64,000 nucleotides of DNA from Saccharothrix violaceirubra (GTDB lineage: Bacteria > Actinomycetota > Actinomycetes > Mycobacteriales > Pseudonocardiaceae), in the NCBI RefSeq assembly GCF_014203755.1, contig NZ_JACHJS010000001.1, positions 496,001 to 560,000 of the forward strand. Reading direction: 5' to 3'. The notes under the pieces are model-generated. The model was given only the letters and a program-made list of their open reading frames with translations, was not told where the DNA came from and ran no database searches. This document shows positions 17,453 through 25,878 of this stretch, one piece after another; the stretch's first letter is position 1, and every line of letters begins with the position of its first letter. A program made the translations under genes and the position numbers.

Positions 17453-18601
17453 CTAGTCCACGCAGGGCGGCCCCTGGAGCGCGACACGACGTGGTCCGCC
17501 GTCCAACGACAGCCCCAACCCGCCGGTCAGCTTCCGCGCGGTCGGCGTCGGGTCCTTGGGGCCCAGGAGCTGCGCCACGAACGCCTTCACGGCCGCGGGG
17601 TCGACGGTCACCACGCTCTGCCCCCGGTCGTTGCGCGCGCCGACACCGGTCACCGGGATCGTGGCGAACCCGACGTTGCCGCCCGCCAGGCCCTGCGCCT
17701 GGCCCGCGAGCGTGGCCAGGTCGAAGCCCTCGTCCACGACGATCGACTTGCGCACGGCGTCCAGCAGCCCGGACAGCTTCGCCGGGTCGGTCAGCGTGCC
17801 CGCCGAGAGCAGCCGGGACACCGCCGCCGACATGAACACCTGCTGCCGCGCGATGCGGCCGAGGTCGCCGCCGGGCAGGTTCTTGCGCTGGCGCACGAAC
17901 GCCAGCGCGTCGCCGCCGGCGATGTTCTGCACGCCCGCGCGGAAGTTCGCGCCGGAGTCCGGGTCGCTGGTGGCGTTGTTCAGGCACACCTCGACGCCGC
18001 CGATCACCTGGGTGAGCAGGTAGAAGCCGTAGAGGTTGATCTCCGCGTAGTGGTCGACGCGCACGCCGGTCAGGTCCTGCACGACCTGCACGAGCGCGAG
18101 CCGGCCCGCCTGGTCACCGCGTTGCGACCGTTCGTCGAGGTCGTGCACGCCCTCCTGCTGGAGTCGCTCCATCGTGTGGAACTTGGTCAACCCGTACGCC
18201 GAGTTGATCTTCTCCTCGCGCAGGCCCGGGATCGGCACGTACGTGTCGCGCGGGATCGAGACGGCGTGCGCCCGGCTCCCGTCGCGCGGTACCCGCAGCA
18301 CGATGATCGTGTCGGTGTTGAGCGTGTCCGTCGCCTCGGTGCGCAACTGCCGCAGCACGTCGGCGGGCAGCGGCCGGCCCTGCGCGTCGGTGCGGCTGTC
18401 GCTGCCCACGAGCAGGATGTCCAACGCGCCGTCGTCGGCCGGCGGCGAGTTCGGCACCTCGGAGAGCTTGGCGATCACGTCCGTGGTGTTGACGCTGTCC
18501 TGCACGCGCCGCAACGTCGACCAGGTGTAGCCCGACACGGCGAGGACGGCCGCCGACAGCAGCACGACGAGTGCCCGTCCGACGACCAGCGCGGCCTTCA
18601 C
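17453..18601 (-). CDS. LCP (LytR-CpsA-Psr) family cell-wall glycopolymer ligase, short paralogue
   Basis: 382 residues. One N-terminal membrane helix (about 5-27) anchors an extracytoplasmic LCP domain with DILLVGSDSRTDAQG, the arginine-rich VSIPRDTYVPIPG and FVRQRKNLPGGDLGRIARQQ. LCP proteins transfer polyprenyl-linked glycopolymers to peptidoglycan; in mycolic-acid bacteria they attach arabinogalactan. The GTG start has GAGGAGG upstream. It lacks the LytR_C tail present in the next gene, its tandem paralogue. Proximity to rmlB/rmlD fits a role with rhamnose-containing linkers. Confidence 0.93.
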   Translation of the reverse strand: MKAALVVGRALVVLLSAAVLAVSGYTWSTLRRVQDSVNTTDVIAKLSEVPNSPPADDGALDILLVGSDSRTDAQGRPLPADVLRQLRTEATDTLNTDTIIVLRVPRDGSRAHAVSIPRDTYVPIPGLREEKINSAYGLTKFHTMERLQQEGVHDLDERSQRGDQAGRLALVQVVQDLTGVRVDHYAEINLYGFYLLTQVIGGVEVCLNNATSDPDSGANFRAGVQNIAGGDALAFVRQRKNLPGGDLGRIARQQVFMSAAVSRLLSAGTLTDPAKLSGLLDAVRKSIVVDEGFDLATLAGQAQGLAGGNVGFATIPVTGVGARNDRGQSVVTVDPAAVKAFVAQLLGPKDPTPTARKLTGGLGLSLDGGPRRVALQGPPCVD

Positions 18602-18634
18602 TGTTCCTCCTCGCGCCGGGACGGGCCCGTCGGT

Positions 18635-20212
18635 CTAGTTCACGCAGACCACGCCTTCGGCGGTGATCGGGGGAGCGGCGTCCGTCGTCGGGAGCCCGAC
18701 TCCGGTGCCCGCGACGGGCGCGGGGTCGGCGGGGCTGTGGTCACCGCCCAGGACGACCCGCACCTGCCCCCTAGGCACGGAGTCGTCCTCCCGTGCTTCG
18801 GTGTTACCGCCCAAGGCCGAGATCACCTTGTCGGCGTTCGCCCGTTCGCCCGGTGGGTAACGCACGGCACTCGTGGCCAGTTGCGGGCCGCTCCGCGCGC
18901 CGCCGTCCCGGAACCCCTGGGACACGAGCGCGGAGAGCACGGTCGCCGCGGCGCCGGGCATGCCCGCCGAGTTCACCACCTCGACCGTGATGGTCGAGTT
19001 GTCCGGACCGGCCGCGGTCGTGGTCGGCCCCGCCGCGGTGGTCTTGGGCGGGTCGACCGCCAGGTTGCGCACCATGTTCTTGACCTGGGCCGGGTCGACG
19101 GGGAGCACGTTGCCGTCCTCCCACACGTCGTACGGGTCGCCGGTCGGGATCGTGCGGAACTGGATGTTGCCCGACACCAGGCCGGACATCTGCTCGGCGA
19201 ACTCGGTGATGTTCCACCGGTCGCTGAGCACGACGGACTTCTTGACCGCGGACACCAGGTCGTCCAGCTTGCCCAGGTCGGTGAGCGTGCCGGTGGACAG
19301 CACCTTGCTCGCCAGCGCGCCGATGAACACCTGCTGCCGCACGATCCGGTCGAGGTCGCCGCCGGGCAGGTTGTTGCGCTGGCGCACGAACGACAACGCG
19401 CTCCGGCCCTCGATCGTCTGCCGCCCGGCCGGGAAGTCCGCGCCCGAGTCGGAGTCCTGCGTGGCCTCCTTCAGACACACCTCGACGCCGCCGACGGCCT
19501 TGGTGACCTCGTAGAAGCTGGCCAGGTTCACCTCGGCGTACCGGTCGATCACGATCAGCCCGCCGGTCAGCTCCTCGATGGTCTTGATCAGGGTCTTGCG
19601 GCCCGCCTGGAGCGACTCGCGGTCGATCCGCGCCTGGTCGGTCACGCCCTCCTCGCGCAACCGGGTCGCGGTGTCGGTGCGTTGACGCACCATCGCGGAG
19701 TTCAGCTTGTGCTTGCCGAAACCGTCCGCGATCTCCACGTACGAGTCACGCGGGAACGAGATCGCCACCGCGCGCGTGCCGTCCTGGGGGATGTGCACCA
19801 GGATCATCGTGTCGGTGTTGAGCGTGCCGTCGGCCTTGCCGCCGTTGAGCAGCGCCAGCACCTCCTCGGACAGCGGGTTGCCCTGCGCGTCCGTGCGGCT
19901 GTCGACGCCGACGAGGAGGATGTCGATGGCGCCGTCGAGCGGCTTGCGCGTGTGGCCCTGCTGCTCCTCGGCCTGGGCCACGATCACGTCCGTCGTGGTG
20001 ATGCCCTCGTCGAGTTGACCGATGTAGCGCCAGCCGTAGCCCGTGACGACGAGCACCGCGACGGACACGAGGGTCAGGAGTGACCGCCCCGTCACCACGA
20101 GTACACGCGCCGCGGCGGATCTGGGCGGACTGCCGTCCACTGGTGGTGCCTCCCCCGTCAGGTACTGCCTACGACCAAGGTTAACGGCGGGCGGGCGAAC
20201 CTCGCTCGACAT
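18635..20212 (-). CDS. LCP family ligase with LytR_C domain, long paralogue
   Basis: 525 residues: a cytoplasmic tail of about 35 residues, one membrane helix (about 40-62), the LCP catalytic domain (DILLVGVDSRTDAQG, ISFPRDSYVEI, FVRQRNNLPGGDLDRIVRQQ) and a Thr/Pro linker. A LytR_C domain (about 400-490, TITVEVVNSAGMPGAAATVL) follows. This corresponds in order to the CpsA-like gene beside rmlD in M. tuberculosis. It is divergent from rmlB with 100 bases between starts. Together with the shorter LCP gene it represents a local duplication with loss or gain of the C-terminal domain. Confidence 0.93.
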   Translation of the reverse strand: MSSEVRPPAVNLGRRQYLTGEAPPVDGSPPRSAAARVLVVTGRSLLTLVSVAVLVVTGYGWRYIGQLDEGITTTDVIVAQAEEQQGHTRKPLDGAIDILLVGVDSRTDAQGNPLSEEVLALLNGGKADGTLNTDTMILVHIPQDGTRAVAISFPRDSYVEIADGFGKHKLNSAMVRQRTDTATRLREEGVTDQARIDRESLQAGRKTLIKTIEELTGGLIVIDRYAEVNLASFYEVTKAVGGVEVCLKEATQDSDSGADFPAGRQTIEGRSALSFVRQRNNLPGGDLDRIVRQQVFIGALASKVLSTGTLTDLGKLDDLVSAVKKSVVLSDRWNITEFAEQMSGLVSGNIQFRTIPTGDPYDVWEDGNVLPVDPAQVKNMVRNLAVDPPKTTAAGPTTTAAGPDNSTITVEVVNSAGMPGAAATVLSALVSQGFRDGGARSGPQLATSAVRYPPGERANADKVISALGGNTEAREDDSVPRGQVRVVLGGDHSPADPAPVAGTGVGLPTTDAAPPITAEGVVCVN

Positions 20213-20312
20213 TCCTCTTATACGGGAGAGGTTGTAACAACGGAGTGGGTTGTGCGGTTAAACCCCGTGACACACTGCGATGGAACCGACAGGCATCGGA
20301 AGGGCTTGGAGC

Positions 20313-21299
20313 ATGCGCGTACTGGTGACGGGTGGAGCCGGGTTCATCGGCTCGCACTACGTACGGGAGTTGGTGCGCGGCGCGTACCCCGCCTACGCGG
20401 ACGCGGAGGTGGTCGTGCTCGACAAGCTCACCTACGCGGGCAACGAGGCCAATCTCGCGCCCGTGGCGGACGACCCCCGGTTCAGTTTCGTCCGGGGCGA
20501 CATCTGCGACCGTGAGCTGGTCAGCGGCCTGATGCGGGGCACGGACGTGGTCGTGCACTTCGCCGCCGAGTCCCATGTGGACCGTTCGATCGACGGCTCG
20601 GCCGACTTCGTGCTGACCAACGTCCTGGGCACGCAGGTGCTGCTCCAGGGCGCGTTGGAGGCGGGCGTGGCGAAGTTCGTCCACGTGTCGACGGACGAGG
20701 TCTACGGCTCGATCGACGAGGGTTCCTGGACCGAGGACCACATCCTCGAACCCAACTCTCCGTATTCGGCGTCGAAGGCGTCCTCGGACCTGTTGGCGCG
20801 TTCGTTCTTCCGCACGCACGGGCTGCCCGTGAGTATCACCCGGTGTTCGAACAATTACGGGCCGTATCAGTTCCCGGAGAAGGTCATCCCGTTGTTCGTC
20901 ACGAACCTCGTGGATGGTCGTAACGTTCCGTTGTACGGGGACGGGCTCAACGTCCGCGACTGGCTGCACGTGGACGACCACTGCCGGGGCATCCAGCTCG
21001 TGCTGGAGGGCGGCCGGGCGGGTGAGATCTACAACATCGGCGGCGGCACCGAGCTGACCAACCGCGAGCTGACCGAACGCCTGGTGGCCGCGACCGGCCG
21101 GGACTGGTCGGCCGTCGAGCCGGTCCAGGACCGCAAGGGCCACGACCGGCGCTACTCGGTCGACATCACCAAGATCTCGACCGAACTGGGCTACGCGCCC
21201 AAGGTCGACTTCGCCACCGGGCTGGCGGACACGGTCGAGTGGTACCGTTCGAACCGGTCGTGGTGGGAACCCCTCAAGCAGCGCGCGGCCCTGGCATGA
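20313..21299 (+). CDS. rmlB: dTDP-glucose 4,6-dehydratase
   Basis: Second step of dTDP-L-rhamnose synthesis, 328 residues. It is an extended short-chain dehydrogenase: the NAD-binding GGAGFIG lies at 7-13, STDEVYG carries the catalytic threonine and Asp-Glu pair, and PYSASK holds the catalytic tyrosine and lysine. The RFFR-equivalent SFFRTHGLPVSITRCSNNYGPYQFPEK region is fully conserved. I chose the ATG at 20313 (MRVLVTGG), with GGAG upstream, over the earlier ATG at 20280. The stop overlaps the rmlD ATG (ATGA). Confidence 0.96.
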   Translation: MRVLVTGGAGFIGSHYVRELVRGAYPAYADAEVVVLDKLTYAGNEANLAPVADDPRFSFVRGDICDRELVSGLMRGTDVVVHFAAESHVDRSIDGSADFVLTNVLGTQVLLQGALEAGVAKFVHVSTDEVYGSIDEGSWTEDHILEPNSPYSASKASSDLLARSFFRTHGLPVSITRCSNNYGPYQFPEKVIPLFVTNLVDGRNVPLYGDGLNVRDWLHVDDHCRGIQLVLEGGRAGEIYNIGGGTELTNRELTERLVAATGRDWSAVEPVQDRKGHDRRYSVDITKISTELGYAPKVDFATGLADTVEWYRSNRSWWEPLKQRAALA

Positions 21300-22189
21300 G
21301 CCTGGCGTTGTTGGTGCCCGGTGGCCGCGGCCAGCTCGGGCACGACCTGGTGGGCGCGGCGCCCGCCGACGGCCTGGTGCACGCGCCGTCGTCGGCGGAG
21401 CTGGACCTGACGGACGCGGCGGCGGTTGTGGACGCGGTGGCGTCCTTCGCCGCCACCGCGCGCGACGGCGGGCTGCGGCCCGTGGTCGTGAACGCCGCCG
21501 CCTACACGGCCGTGGACGCGGCCGAGACCGACGAGGAACGGGCGTTCGCGGTCAACGCCGTGGGACCGGGGTCGTTGGCTGCGGCGTGCGCGGCGCACAA
21601 CGTGCCCTTGTTGCACGTGTCGACCGACTACGTCTTCCCCGGCGACGGGACCGAGCCTTACGCGGCCGACGCGCCGACCGGGCCGCGGTCCGCCTACGGG
21701 CGGACGAAGCTGGCCGGCGAGCGGCGCGTGCTGGAGGCGTGGGAGCGGTCCTGGGTCGTCCGCACGGCGTGGGTGTACGGGGCGAACGGGGCGAACTTCG
21801 TCAAGACCATCGCCCGGTTGGCGGGCGAGCGGGAGACCCTTTCGGTGGTCGACGACCAGCGCGGGTCGCCGACGTGGTCGCTCGACCTCGCGCGCGGGCT
21901 GGTGGAGCTGGCGTCGCTCGTCGTGCGGACGGACGTGCCCGGCCGGGTGCTGCACGCGACCGGCGGCGGCGAGACCACGTGGTGTGGGTTCGCGCGGGCG
22001 GTGTTCGAGGAACTGGGCCTTGACCCCGCGCGGGTCCGGCCGTGCGGGACCGAGGACTTCCCGCGCCCGGCGCCCCGGCCCGCCTACTCGGTGCTGTCCG
22101 GCGCCGAGTGGGCGGCGGCGGGCCTGACTCCGTTGCGACCGTGGCGCGACGCGTTGCACGAGGCGGTCACGTCCGGCCTCGTGCCGTGA
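21296..22189 (+). CDS. rmlD: dTDP-4-dehydrorhamnose reductase
   Basis: Last step of dTDP-L-rhamnose synthesis, 297 residues. The NADPH loop is GGRGQLG (9-15), then STDYVFPGDG, and the active-site YGRTK (about 132-136). Its start overlaps the rmlB stop, so the pair is coupled. rmlA and rmlC are not in the window. The stop codon is immediately adjacent to the stop of the convergent immunity gene, marking the exact left border of the 15-kb accessory insertion relative to the mycobacterial rmlD-wbbL order. Confidence 0.95.
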   Translation: MSLALLVPGGRGQLGHDLVGAAPADGLVHAPSSAELDLTDAAAVVDAVASFAATARDGGLRPVVVNAAAYTAVDAAETDEERAFAVNAVGPGSLAAACAAHNVPLLHVSTDYVFPGDGTEPYAADAPTGPRSAYGRTKLAGERRVLEAWERSWVVRTAWVYGANGANFVKTIARLAGERETLSVVDDQRGSPTWSLDLARGLVELASLVVRTDVPGRVLHATGGGETTWCGFARAVFEELGLDPARVRPCGTEDFPRPAPRPAYSVLSGAEWAAAGLTPLRPWRDALHEAVTSGLVP

Positions 22190-22630
22190 TCACAGGGCGG
22201 TCCAGCGGACGTTCTCCGGCCGCTGGGCCGTCGTCAGGAAATCCTTGAGCGCACTGCCGAGCGTCTCGATTGGTACGCCCGATCCGGCGGGGTAATCGAC
22301 GTACTCGCTGCGGTATTCGGGTGACGCGGCGTCACCGTGCAACGTGGAGTAGTCGTTGTCGGGGTCGGCGTAGGTGAGGTAGCCGAAGCCGTCACCGACC
22401 GCCACGGCCATGTCGTGGTCCGGGAGCTTCGTCGCGCCCGGTTCTCCCAGCAGGCCTTCGGTGTCGTCGAGGAGTTCGCGATCCTGGTGCTCGATCACGG
22501 CCGGGCCGGCGCCGGGTTCGGCGAGCCTGGTCAGGAGGGTGTCGACGTCCTCCGGGGCGGTGACGGTGAGTTCGTCGGCGGCCTCGGTGTCGTGCGGGTC
22601 GGTGATCGGCCAGACTGCGGTGAAACTCAT
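22190..22630 (-). CDS. Imm1-family immunity protein, solitary divergent copy (F)
   Basis: 146 residues starting MSFTAVWPITDPHDTEAADE; an ATG nine bases upstream is also possible. It shares the family frame with the other copies: DVDTLLTRL, GYLTYADPDNDY and the tail EYVDYPAGSGVPIETL-ALKDFLTTAQRP-NVRW. It is the most divergent intact copy and lacks the TCVDWTP ending. There is no toxin gene or toxin scrap immediately upstream, so it is an orphan immunity gene at the distal end of the array. Imm1 proteins neutralise deaminase and other polymorphic toxins; the partner is unknown here. Confidence 0.8.
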   Translation of the reverse strand: MSFTAVWPITDPHDTEAADELTVTAPEDVDTLLTRLAEPGAGPAVIEHQDRELLDDTEGLLGEPGATKLPDHDMAVAVGDGFGYLTYADPDNDYSTLHGDAASPEYRSEYVDYPAGSGVPIETLGSALKDFLTTAQRPENVRWTAL

Positions 22631-23003
22631 GACGGGCATTGTTCCAGCGACCGCGCACAGTGACCAATTCACTGATGACATTGGGCCGTTGGAGTGGACT
22701 AACCTTGACGCACTGGTTTTGCGCACAACTCGTGCGAGAACCTTTCCGCCATGTCCGAACCCGGGCGTCCCTTCGAAGCCGCGTCTCGCCAGGACGGCGA
22801 GCGCCAGCGCTTCCTGCGCCGTGTCTGTGCCGTGACCCAGTCCCGGCAGATCTCGTGGACCACCCTCACCGACCAGTCCGCGAAGAGCAAGGCCAAGACC
22901 CCGTAGCAGTCCCCGGCGGGTCGGGACGCCCCTCCGCCTACAGCGTCCCGACCTTCTTCACCCTCGTGCACGTGCATCGGCACGCGAGGAGTCCTCTGCG
23001 GGC
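22631..23003. other. 373-base region without a supported gene
   Basis: This gap lies between the orphan immunity gene and the broken pair E. Its rmlD-side half is noticeably AT-richer (around 22660-22750) than the array, consistent with a promoter for the solitary immunity gene or foreign remnant DNA. A plus-strand frame of 51 codons (22751-22906, starting MSEPGRPFEAASRQDGE) is open but has no ribosome site and no recognisable domain. I do not call it a gene. Confidence 0.5.
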
Positions 23004-23429
23004 TCAGTGCGCGTCCTGCCACTCGACGCACGTGGGGCGATGCCCCGTGACCAGGAACTCCTTGAGTGCGGTCGCGAGGACCTCGACGGCGACGCCGCTT
23101 CCCGCGTCCCAGTCCATCGGCTCGGAGTTGTGGGCCGGCGAGTCCGGTTCGCCACGAAGGACGCACCAGGCGTCGTCGAACTCGGGTTACCCGTAGGAGA
23201 GGTAGCCGTAGCCGTCGTGGACGGCGGTGAGCACGTCATGGTCGACGAGTTGTCCACCGGTGCCCTCGTCGATGACCGTCAGGCGCCCCCGGTGCACGAG
23301 AGTGGCGCTGCCCGAGTCCTTGTCGGCGAGGCGGGTGAGAAGGAGGTCGACATCCTCCGGTCGCTCGATCCGCATCGAGTCCGCGGTCCGCAGTTCCGGG
23401 TAGAGGGGCCAGTGCGCCTCGATGGTCAT
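23004..23429 (-). pseudogene. Imm1-family immunity gene with premature stop (E)
   Basis: The frame starts MTIEAHWPLYPELRTADSMR at 23429, overlapping the end of the broken toxin E, and would give 141 residues, the same length as immunity B and C. It is interrupted by TAA at codon 81 (23187-23189), where the intact copies continue GYGYLGYLDP; here it reads GYLSYG-stop. After the stop the same frame resumes perfectly (PEFDDAWCVLRGEPDSPAHN, then DAGSGVAVEVLATALKEFL and RPTCVEWQ) to a normal TGA. A single substitution therefore explains the break. The residual 80-residue product lacks the conserved C-terminal half. Confidence 0.85.
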
Positions 23430-24114
23430 CGGTCGGGTGCTCCTCGGTAGGTGACCTGGCGACCGTCGGGTTCGACGACCGTCAGGGTGGCGTTCGGAGG
23501 CAGGAACCACTTCAGGTAGTTGTGGCAGGTGAACGGCTTTCCGGCGTCCTCGGGCAACTGGCCGCAGACAGGTCGGTCCATCACCAGGGTCTCCGCCACG
23601 CGGTTCTCGACCCGCATCCGCATCGCCGGTTTCACTTCGACGTGCCTGGCAAGCCGGACCGCACGGTTGTGCGGTGCCTTGAAGCTCTTGGCACGGTCCA
23701 CGGCCGCAGCATGCCATTGGTCACCCGGCCCGCTGGTCATCGGCGTCTCCTCACCCTCCGGCCCCAACCAGACTCCTTGGGCCGCGCTGCCCTTCGGCCT
23801 GGGCGGCAGCGATCGCCCGATTCTGTCGACACGTGCCGGTGGCGGGCCGGTCGTGTCGGGTGCGAGGCGGTCGGCGAGGGTGTTGATGTGGGTGTGGAGT
23901 GCTTGTGCGGTCTGGAGCAGTTCGGCGGATCGGCGGTAGGCCTCGGCGAAGGTGTCGGTGGTGGCGATGATCTCGGGGTCCGAGGTGCCGATGGTGGTGT
24001 GGGCGAGGAGGGTGGCGGCGGCTTCGGTCGCGTCGACCGCGTCGGTGAGGAGGGTCAGGGGAGGGTGTCCGCTGCGGTGCGGAGGGTGCGTGCGACGTCC
24101 GACAGGGAGGCCAT
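23426..24114 (-). pseudogene. DddA-like deaminase toxin gene with one-base frameshift (E)
   Basis: It starts at the ATG 24112-24114 like its paralogues (MASLSDVARTLRTAADTLP) but hits TGA after 19 codons. Copy C reads CTCCCCCTGACC where this copy reads CTCCCCTGACC: one C is missing from the run around 24056-24062. Restoring it gives a 229-residue protein with the full helical N-terminus, linker and deaminase domain (ARHVEVKPAMRMR, VCG, then FTCHNYLKWFLPPNATLTVVE). The two cysteines are again twelve residues apart. Downstream it overlaps the broken immunity E. A sequencing error in the C run is the alternative, but the nonsense codon in the partner favours true decay. Confidence 0.85.
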
Positions 24115-24350
24115 CGGGTGTCTCCCGGAGGGTTGTCGCAGGAGTGGATGTCGGTGTGAGGTGGTCGACCTTGGGCTTGGTCGACTTCGGGCGTCATGGG
24201 GAGGCGGGTGTCCAGTCGACGCAGGTCGGGCGTTGTGCCGTGGCCAGGAACTCCTTGAGGGCCGATGTGAGGGTTTCCACGGGGATGCCGCTGCCGGCGT
24301 CGAACTCCTCGGAGTCCGAGTGGTAGACCGGCGAGGCCGGGTCGCCGACG
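24100..24350 (-). repeat. Recombination tract, D/E junction copy
   Basis: About 250 bases covering the toxin E start, spacer and the 3' half of immunity D. They match 26928-27178 (toxin B start, spacer, 3' half of immunity A) with two visible mismatches at an offset of 2828 bases. Such identity is far above that of the neighbouring deaminase segments. Confidence 0.85.
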
Positions 24351-24625
24351 GGATGGTGGAAGTCGTGGTCGGGGTCCAGGTAGCCCAGGTAGCCGTAGCC
24401 GTACGCGATGCCGGCGTTGAGGATGTGGTCGGGACCCGGTTCGCCGGTGAACGGGGCGGGGATGAGCGGGCGGTCCGCGTGGTGGATCCACGCGACCTCC
24501 GAGGCGTCCTTGCCCAGTTCGACCACCAGCGCGTCGACGTCGGCGGCTGTGGCGATCGTCCGGACCTCGCCGCCGTCACGGTGGCTGTCGGGGAGGTGGA
24601 CGGTCCAACCGGCGGTGAAACGCAT
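24194..24625 (-). CDS. Imm1-family immunity protein without its toxin (D)
   Basis: 143 residues, MRFTAGWTVHLPDSHRDGGE at the start. The conserved Imm1 core is present: IHHADRPLIPAPFTGEPGPDH, GYGYLGYLDPDHDF and HPVGDPASPVYHSDSEE, ending QRPTCVDWTPASP. Its 3' half is almost identical in DNA to immunity A (two differences over about 250 bases, continuing into the next toxin's start). Upstream only the last ~16 codons of a toxin survive (24626-24672). The gene is intact and may still protect against kin toxins. The ATGCG start has replaced the usual ATGA overlap. Confidence 0.87.
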   Translation of the reverse strand: MRFTAGWTVHLPDSHRDGGEVRTIATAADVDALVVELGKDASEVAWIHHADRPLIPAPFTGEPGPDHILNAGIAYGYGYLGYLDPDHDFHHPVGDPASPVYHSDSEEFDAGSGIPVETLTSALKEFLATAQRPTCVDWTPASP

Positions 24626-24672
24626 CCTTCTCCTTCGTGGACGACCCGGTCACCGTTGCGCTCGACCACGGG
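24626..24672 (-). pseudogene. 3' scrap of a deaminase toxin gene (D)
   Basis: Between the stop of immunity C and the start of immunity D lie 47 bases that translate as VVERNGDRVVHEGEG, matching the C-terminus VVERDGTRVVYEGEG of toxin C. The scrap begins right at the immunity C stop codon: TGACC is common to the stop context and to the TTGACCGTGG of the toxin. A deletion through this short homology therefore removed the intergenic spacer and about 215 toxin codons. The toxin stop codon itself is also lost (TGC). Confidence 0.85.
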
Positions 24673-24830
24673 TCATGGGTAGGCGGGCGTCCAGTCGACG
24701 CAGGTGGGGCGTTGTCCGGTGGCCAGGAACTCCTTGAGGGCCGTGGCGAGGGTCTCGACGGGGATGCCGCTGCCGGCGGGAAATTCCTCGGAGTCCGAGT
24801 GGTAGACCGGCGAGGCCGGATCGCCGACCG
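24673..24830 (-). repeat. Recombination tract, 3' half of immunity C
   Basis: About 155 bases nearly identical to 25879-26036 in immunity B (about three mismatches by eye), encoding PAGSGIPVETLATALKEFL and the TCVDWTPAYP end. It forms the second of two 3' allele types in the array. Confidence 0.8.
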
Positions 24831-25098
24831 GGTGGCCGAAGTCGTGGTCCGGGTCGAGGTGGCCGAGGTAGCCGTAGGCCCGGTGGACACCCGCGTGGAC
24901 GATGTGGTCGGGTCCCGGTTCGCCGGTGAACGGAACCGGCATCGTGGGACGGCCCTCGTGGTGTATCCGGGCGAAGCCGGAAATCTCCTTGGTCAACTCC
25001 GTGACCAGGGCGTCGACCTCGGCATCCGTGGTGATCGTCCGGATCTCGCCGTTGTCGATGCTGCCATCGTGAATACCCCAGTAGGCGGTGAAACTCAT
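24673..25098 (-). CDS. Imm1-family immunity protein (C)
   Basis: 141 residues, MSFTAYWGIHDGSIDNGEIR at the start. It is translationally coupled to toxin C by an ATGA overlap, so it is its cognate antidote by position. Variable N-terminal half, then the invariant block GHPVGDPASPVYHSDSEEF, PAGSGIPVETLATALKEFL and QRPTCVDWTPAYP. The 3' ~150 bases match immunity B with about three differences. Imm1 proteins bind the deaminase active site in known systems; that function here is by family only. Confidence 0.88.
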   Translation of the reverse strand: MSFTAYWGIHDGSIDNGEIRTITTDAEVDALVTELTKEISGFARIHHEGRPTMPVPFTGEPGPDHIVHAGVHRAYGYLGHLDPDHDFGHPVGDPASPVYHSDSEEFPAGSGIPVETLATALKEFLATGQRPTCVDWTPAYP

Positions 25099-25799
25099 CC
25101 CTCTCCTTCGTAGACGACCCGGGTCCCATCGCGTTCCACCACGGTCAAACGCGCGCCGCGCGGCAGGAAGTGCTTGAGGAACTTGTCGCAGGTGTACTGA
25201 GCCTGTCGATCTGTCGGCCGTCGGCCGCACACGGTTCGATCGATCACCACCGTCTCCTCGGTCAGGCGCCCGTGGCGCATCCGCATCGCGAGTTTGACCT
25301 CGACGTGGACGGCGAGTCGGCTCGCTGGGTGCTTCGAGGTCCCGGTCATCCGTCGTACGAAGTCCAGCGCGTGATCGTGCCACTCGTCATCCGGCCCACT
25401 TCGGACGACCACGGTGTCACCGTTCGAACGCAGCCATCGTCCCTGCGTTTCGGTGCCCTCGGGTCGGACAGGCAGGGACCGGCGGTTCTGTTCGATCCGG
25501 CCCGGTTCGACATGAGCGGGTGGCGGGGGCGGGGTGGTGTCGGGTGCCAGGCGGTCGGCGAGGGTGTTGATGTGGGTGTGGAGTGCCTGTGCGGTCTGGA
25601 GCAGTTCGGTGCAGCGGCGGTAGGCCTCGGCGAAGGTGTCGGTGGTGGCGATGATCTCGGGGTCCGACGTGCCGACGGTGGTGTGGGCGAGGAGGGTGGC
25701 TGCGGCTTGGGCCGCGTCGGCGGCTTCGGCGAGGAGGGTCAGGGGGAGGGCGTCGGCCGCGGTGCGCAGGGTGCGCGCGACATCAGACAGGGAGGCCAT
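25095..25799 (-). CDS. DddA/SCP1.201-like deaminase toxin (C)
   Basis: 234 residues. Residues 1-86 are helical (MASLSDVARTLRTAADALP, then DTFAEAYRRCTELLQTAQAL) and nearly identical among copies. A proline-rich linker follows (87-98), then the deaminase: GRWLRSNGDTVVVRSG, VHVEVKLAMRMR with H165 and E167, and zinc cysteines C191 and C204, then LPRGARLTVVE. In the family, HxE plus two cysteines bind zinc and deaminate cytosine, in double-stranded DNA for DddA. The C-x12-C spacing is longer than the textbook PCxxC. There is no signal peptide and no secretion gene nearby. The spacer to immunity B is about 80 bases with a GGGAGG ribosome site. Confidence 0.85.
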   Translation of the reverse strand: MASLSDVARTLRTAADALPLTLLAEAADAAQAAATLLAHTTVGTSDPEIIATTDTFAEAYRRCTELLQTAQALHTHINTLADRLAPDTTPPPPPAHVEPGRIEQNRRSLPVRPEGTETQGRWLRSNGDTVVVRSGPDDEWHDHALDFVRRMTGTSKHPASRLAVHVEVKLAMRMRHGRLTEETVVIDRTVCGRRPTDRQAQYTCDKFLKHFLPRGARLTVVERDGTRVVYEGEG

Positions 25800-25878
25800 T
25801 GGGTGCCTCCCGGAGGGTTGTCGGAGAAGTGGATGTCGGTGCGAGGTGGTCGACCGTGCGCCTGGTCGACTTCGTGCG

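Noticed and set aside
17021..20083. 1020-codon plus-strand open frame
   Set aside because: It lies antisense to TIGR03089 and both LCP genes. Its translation is Arg/His/Val-rich with no domain, typical of a shadow frame in high-GC DNA.
22751..22906. 51-residue plus-strand frame (MSEPGRPFEAASRQ)
   Set aside because: No ribosome site and no recognisable family; it sits in a degraded gap. Left as undecided rather than called.
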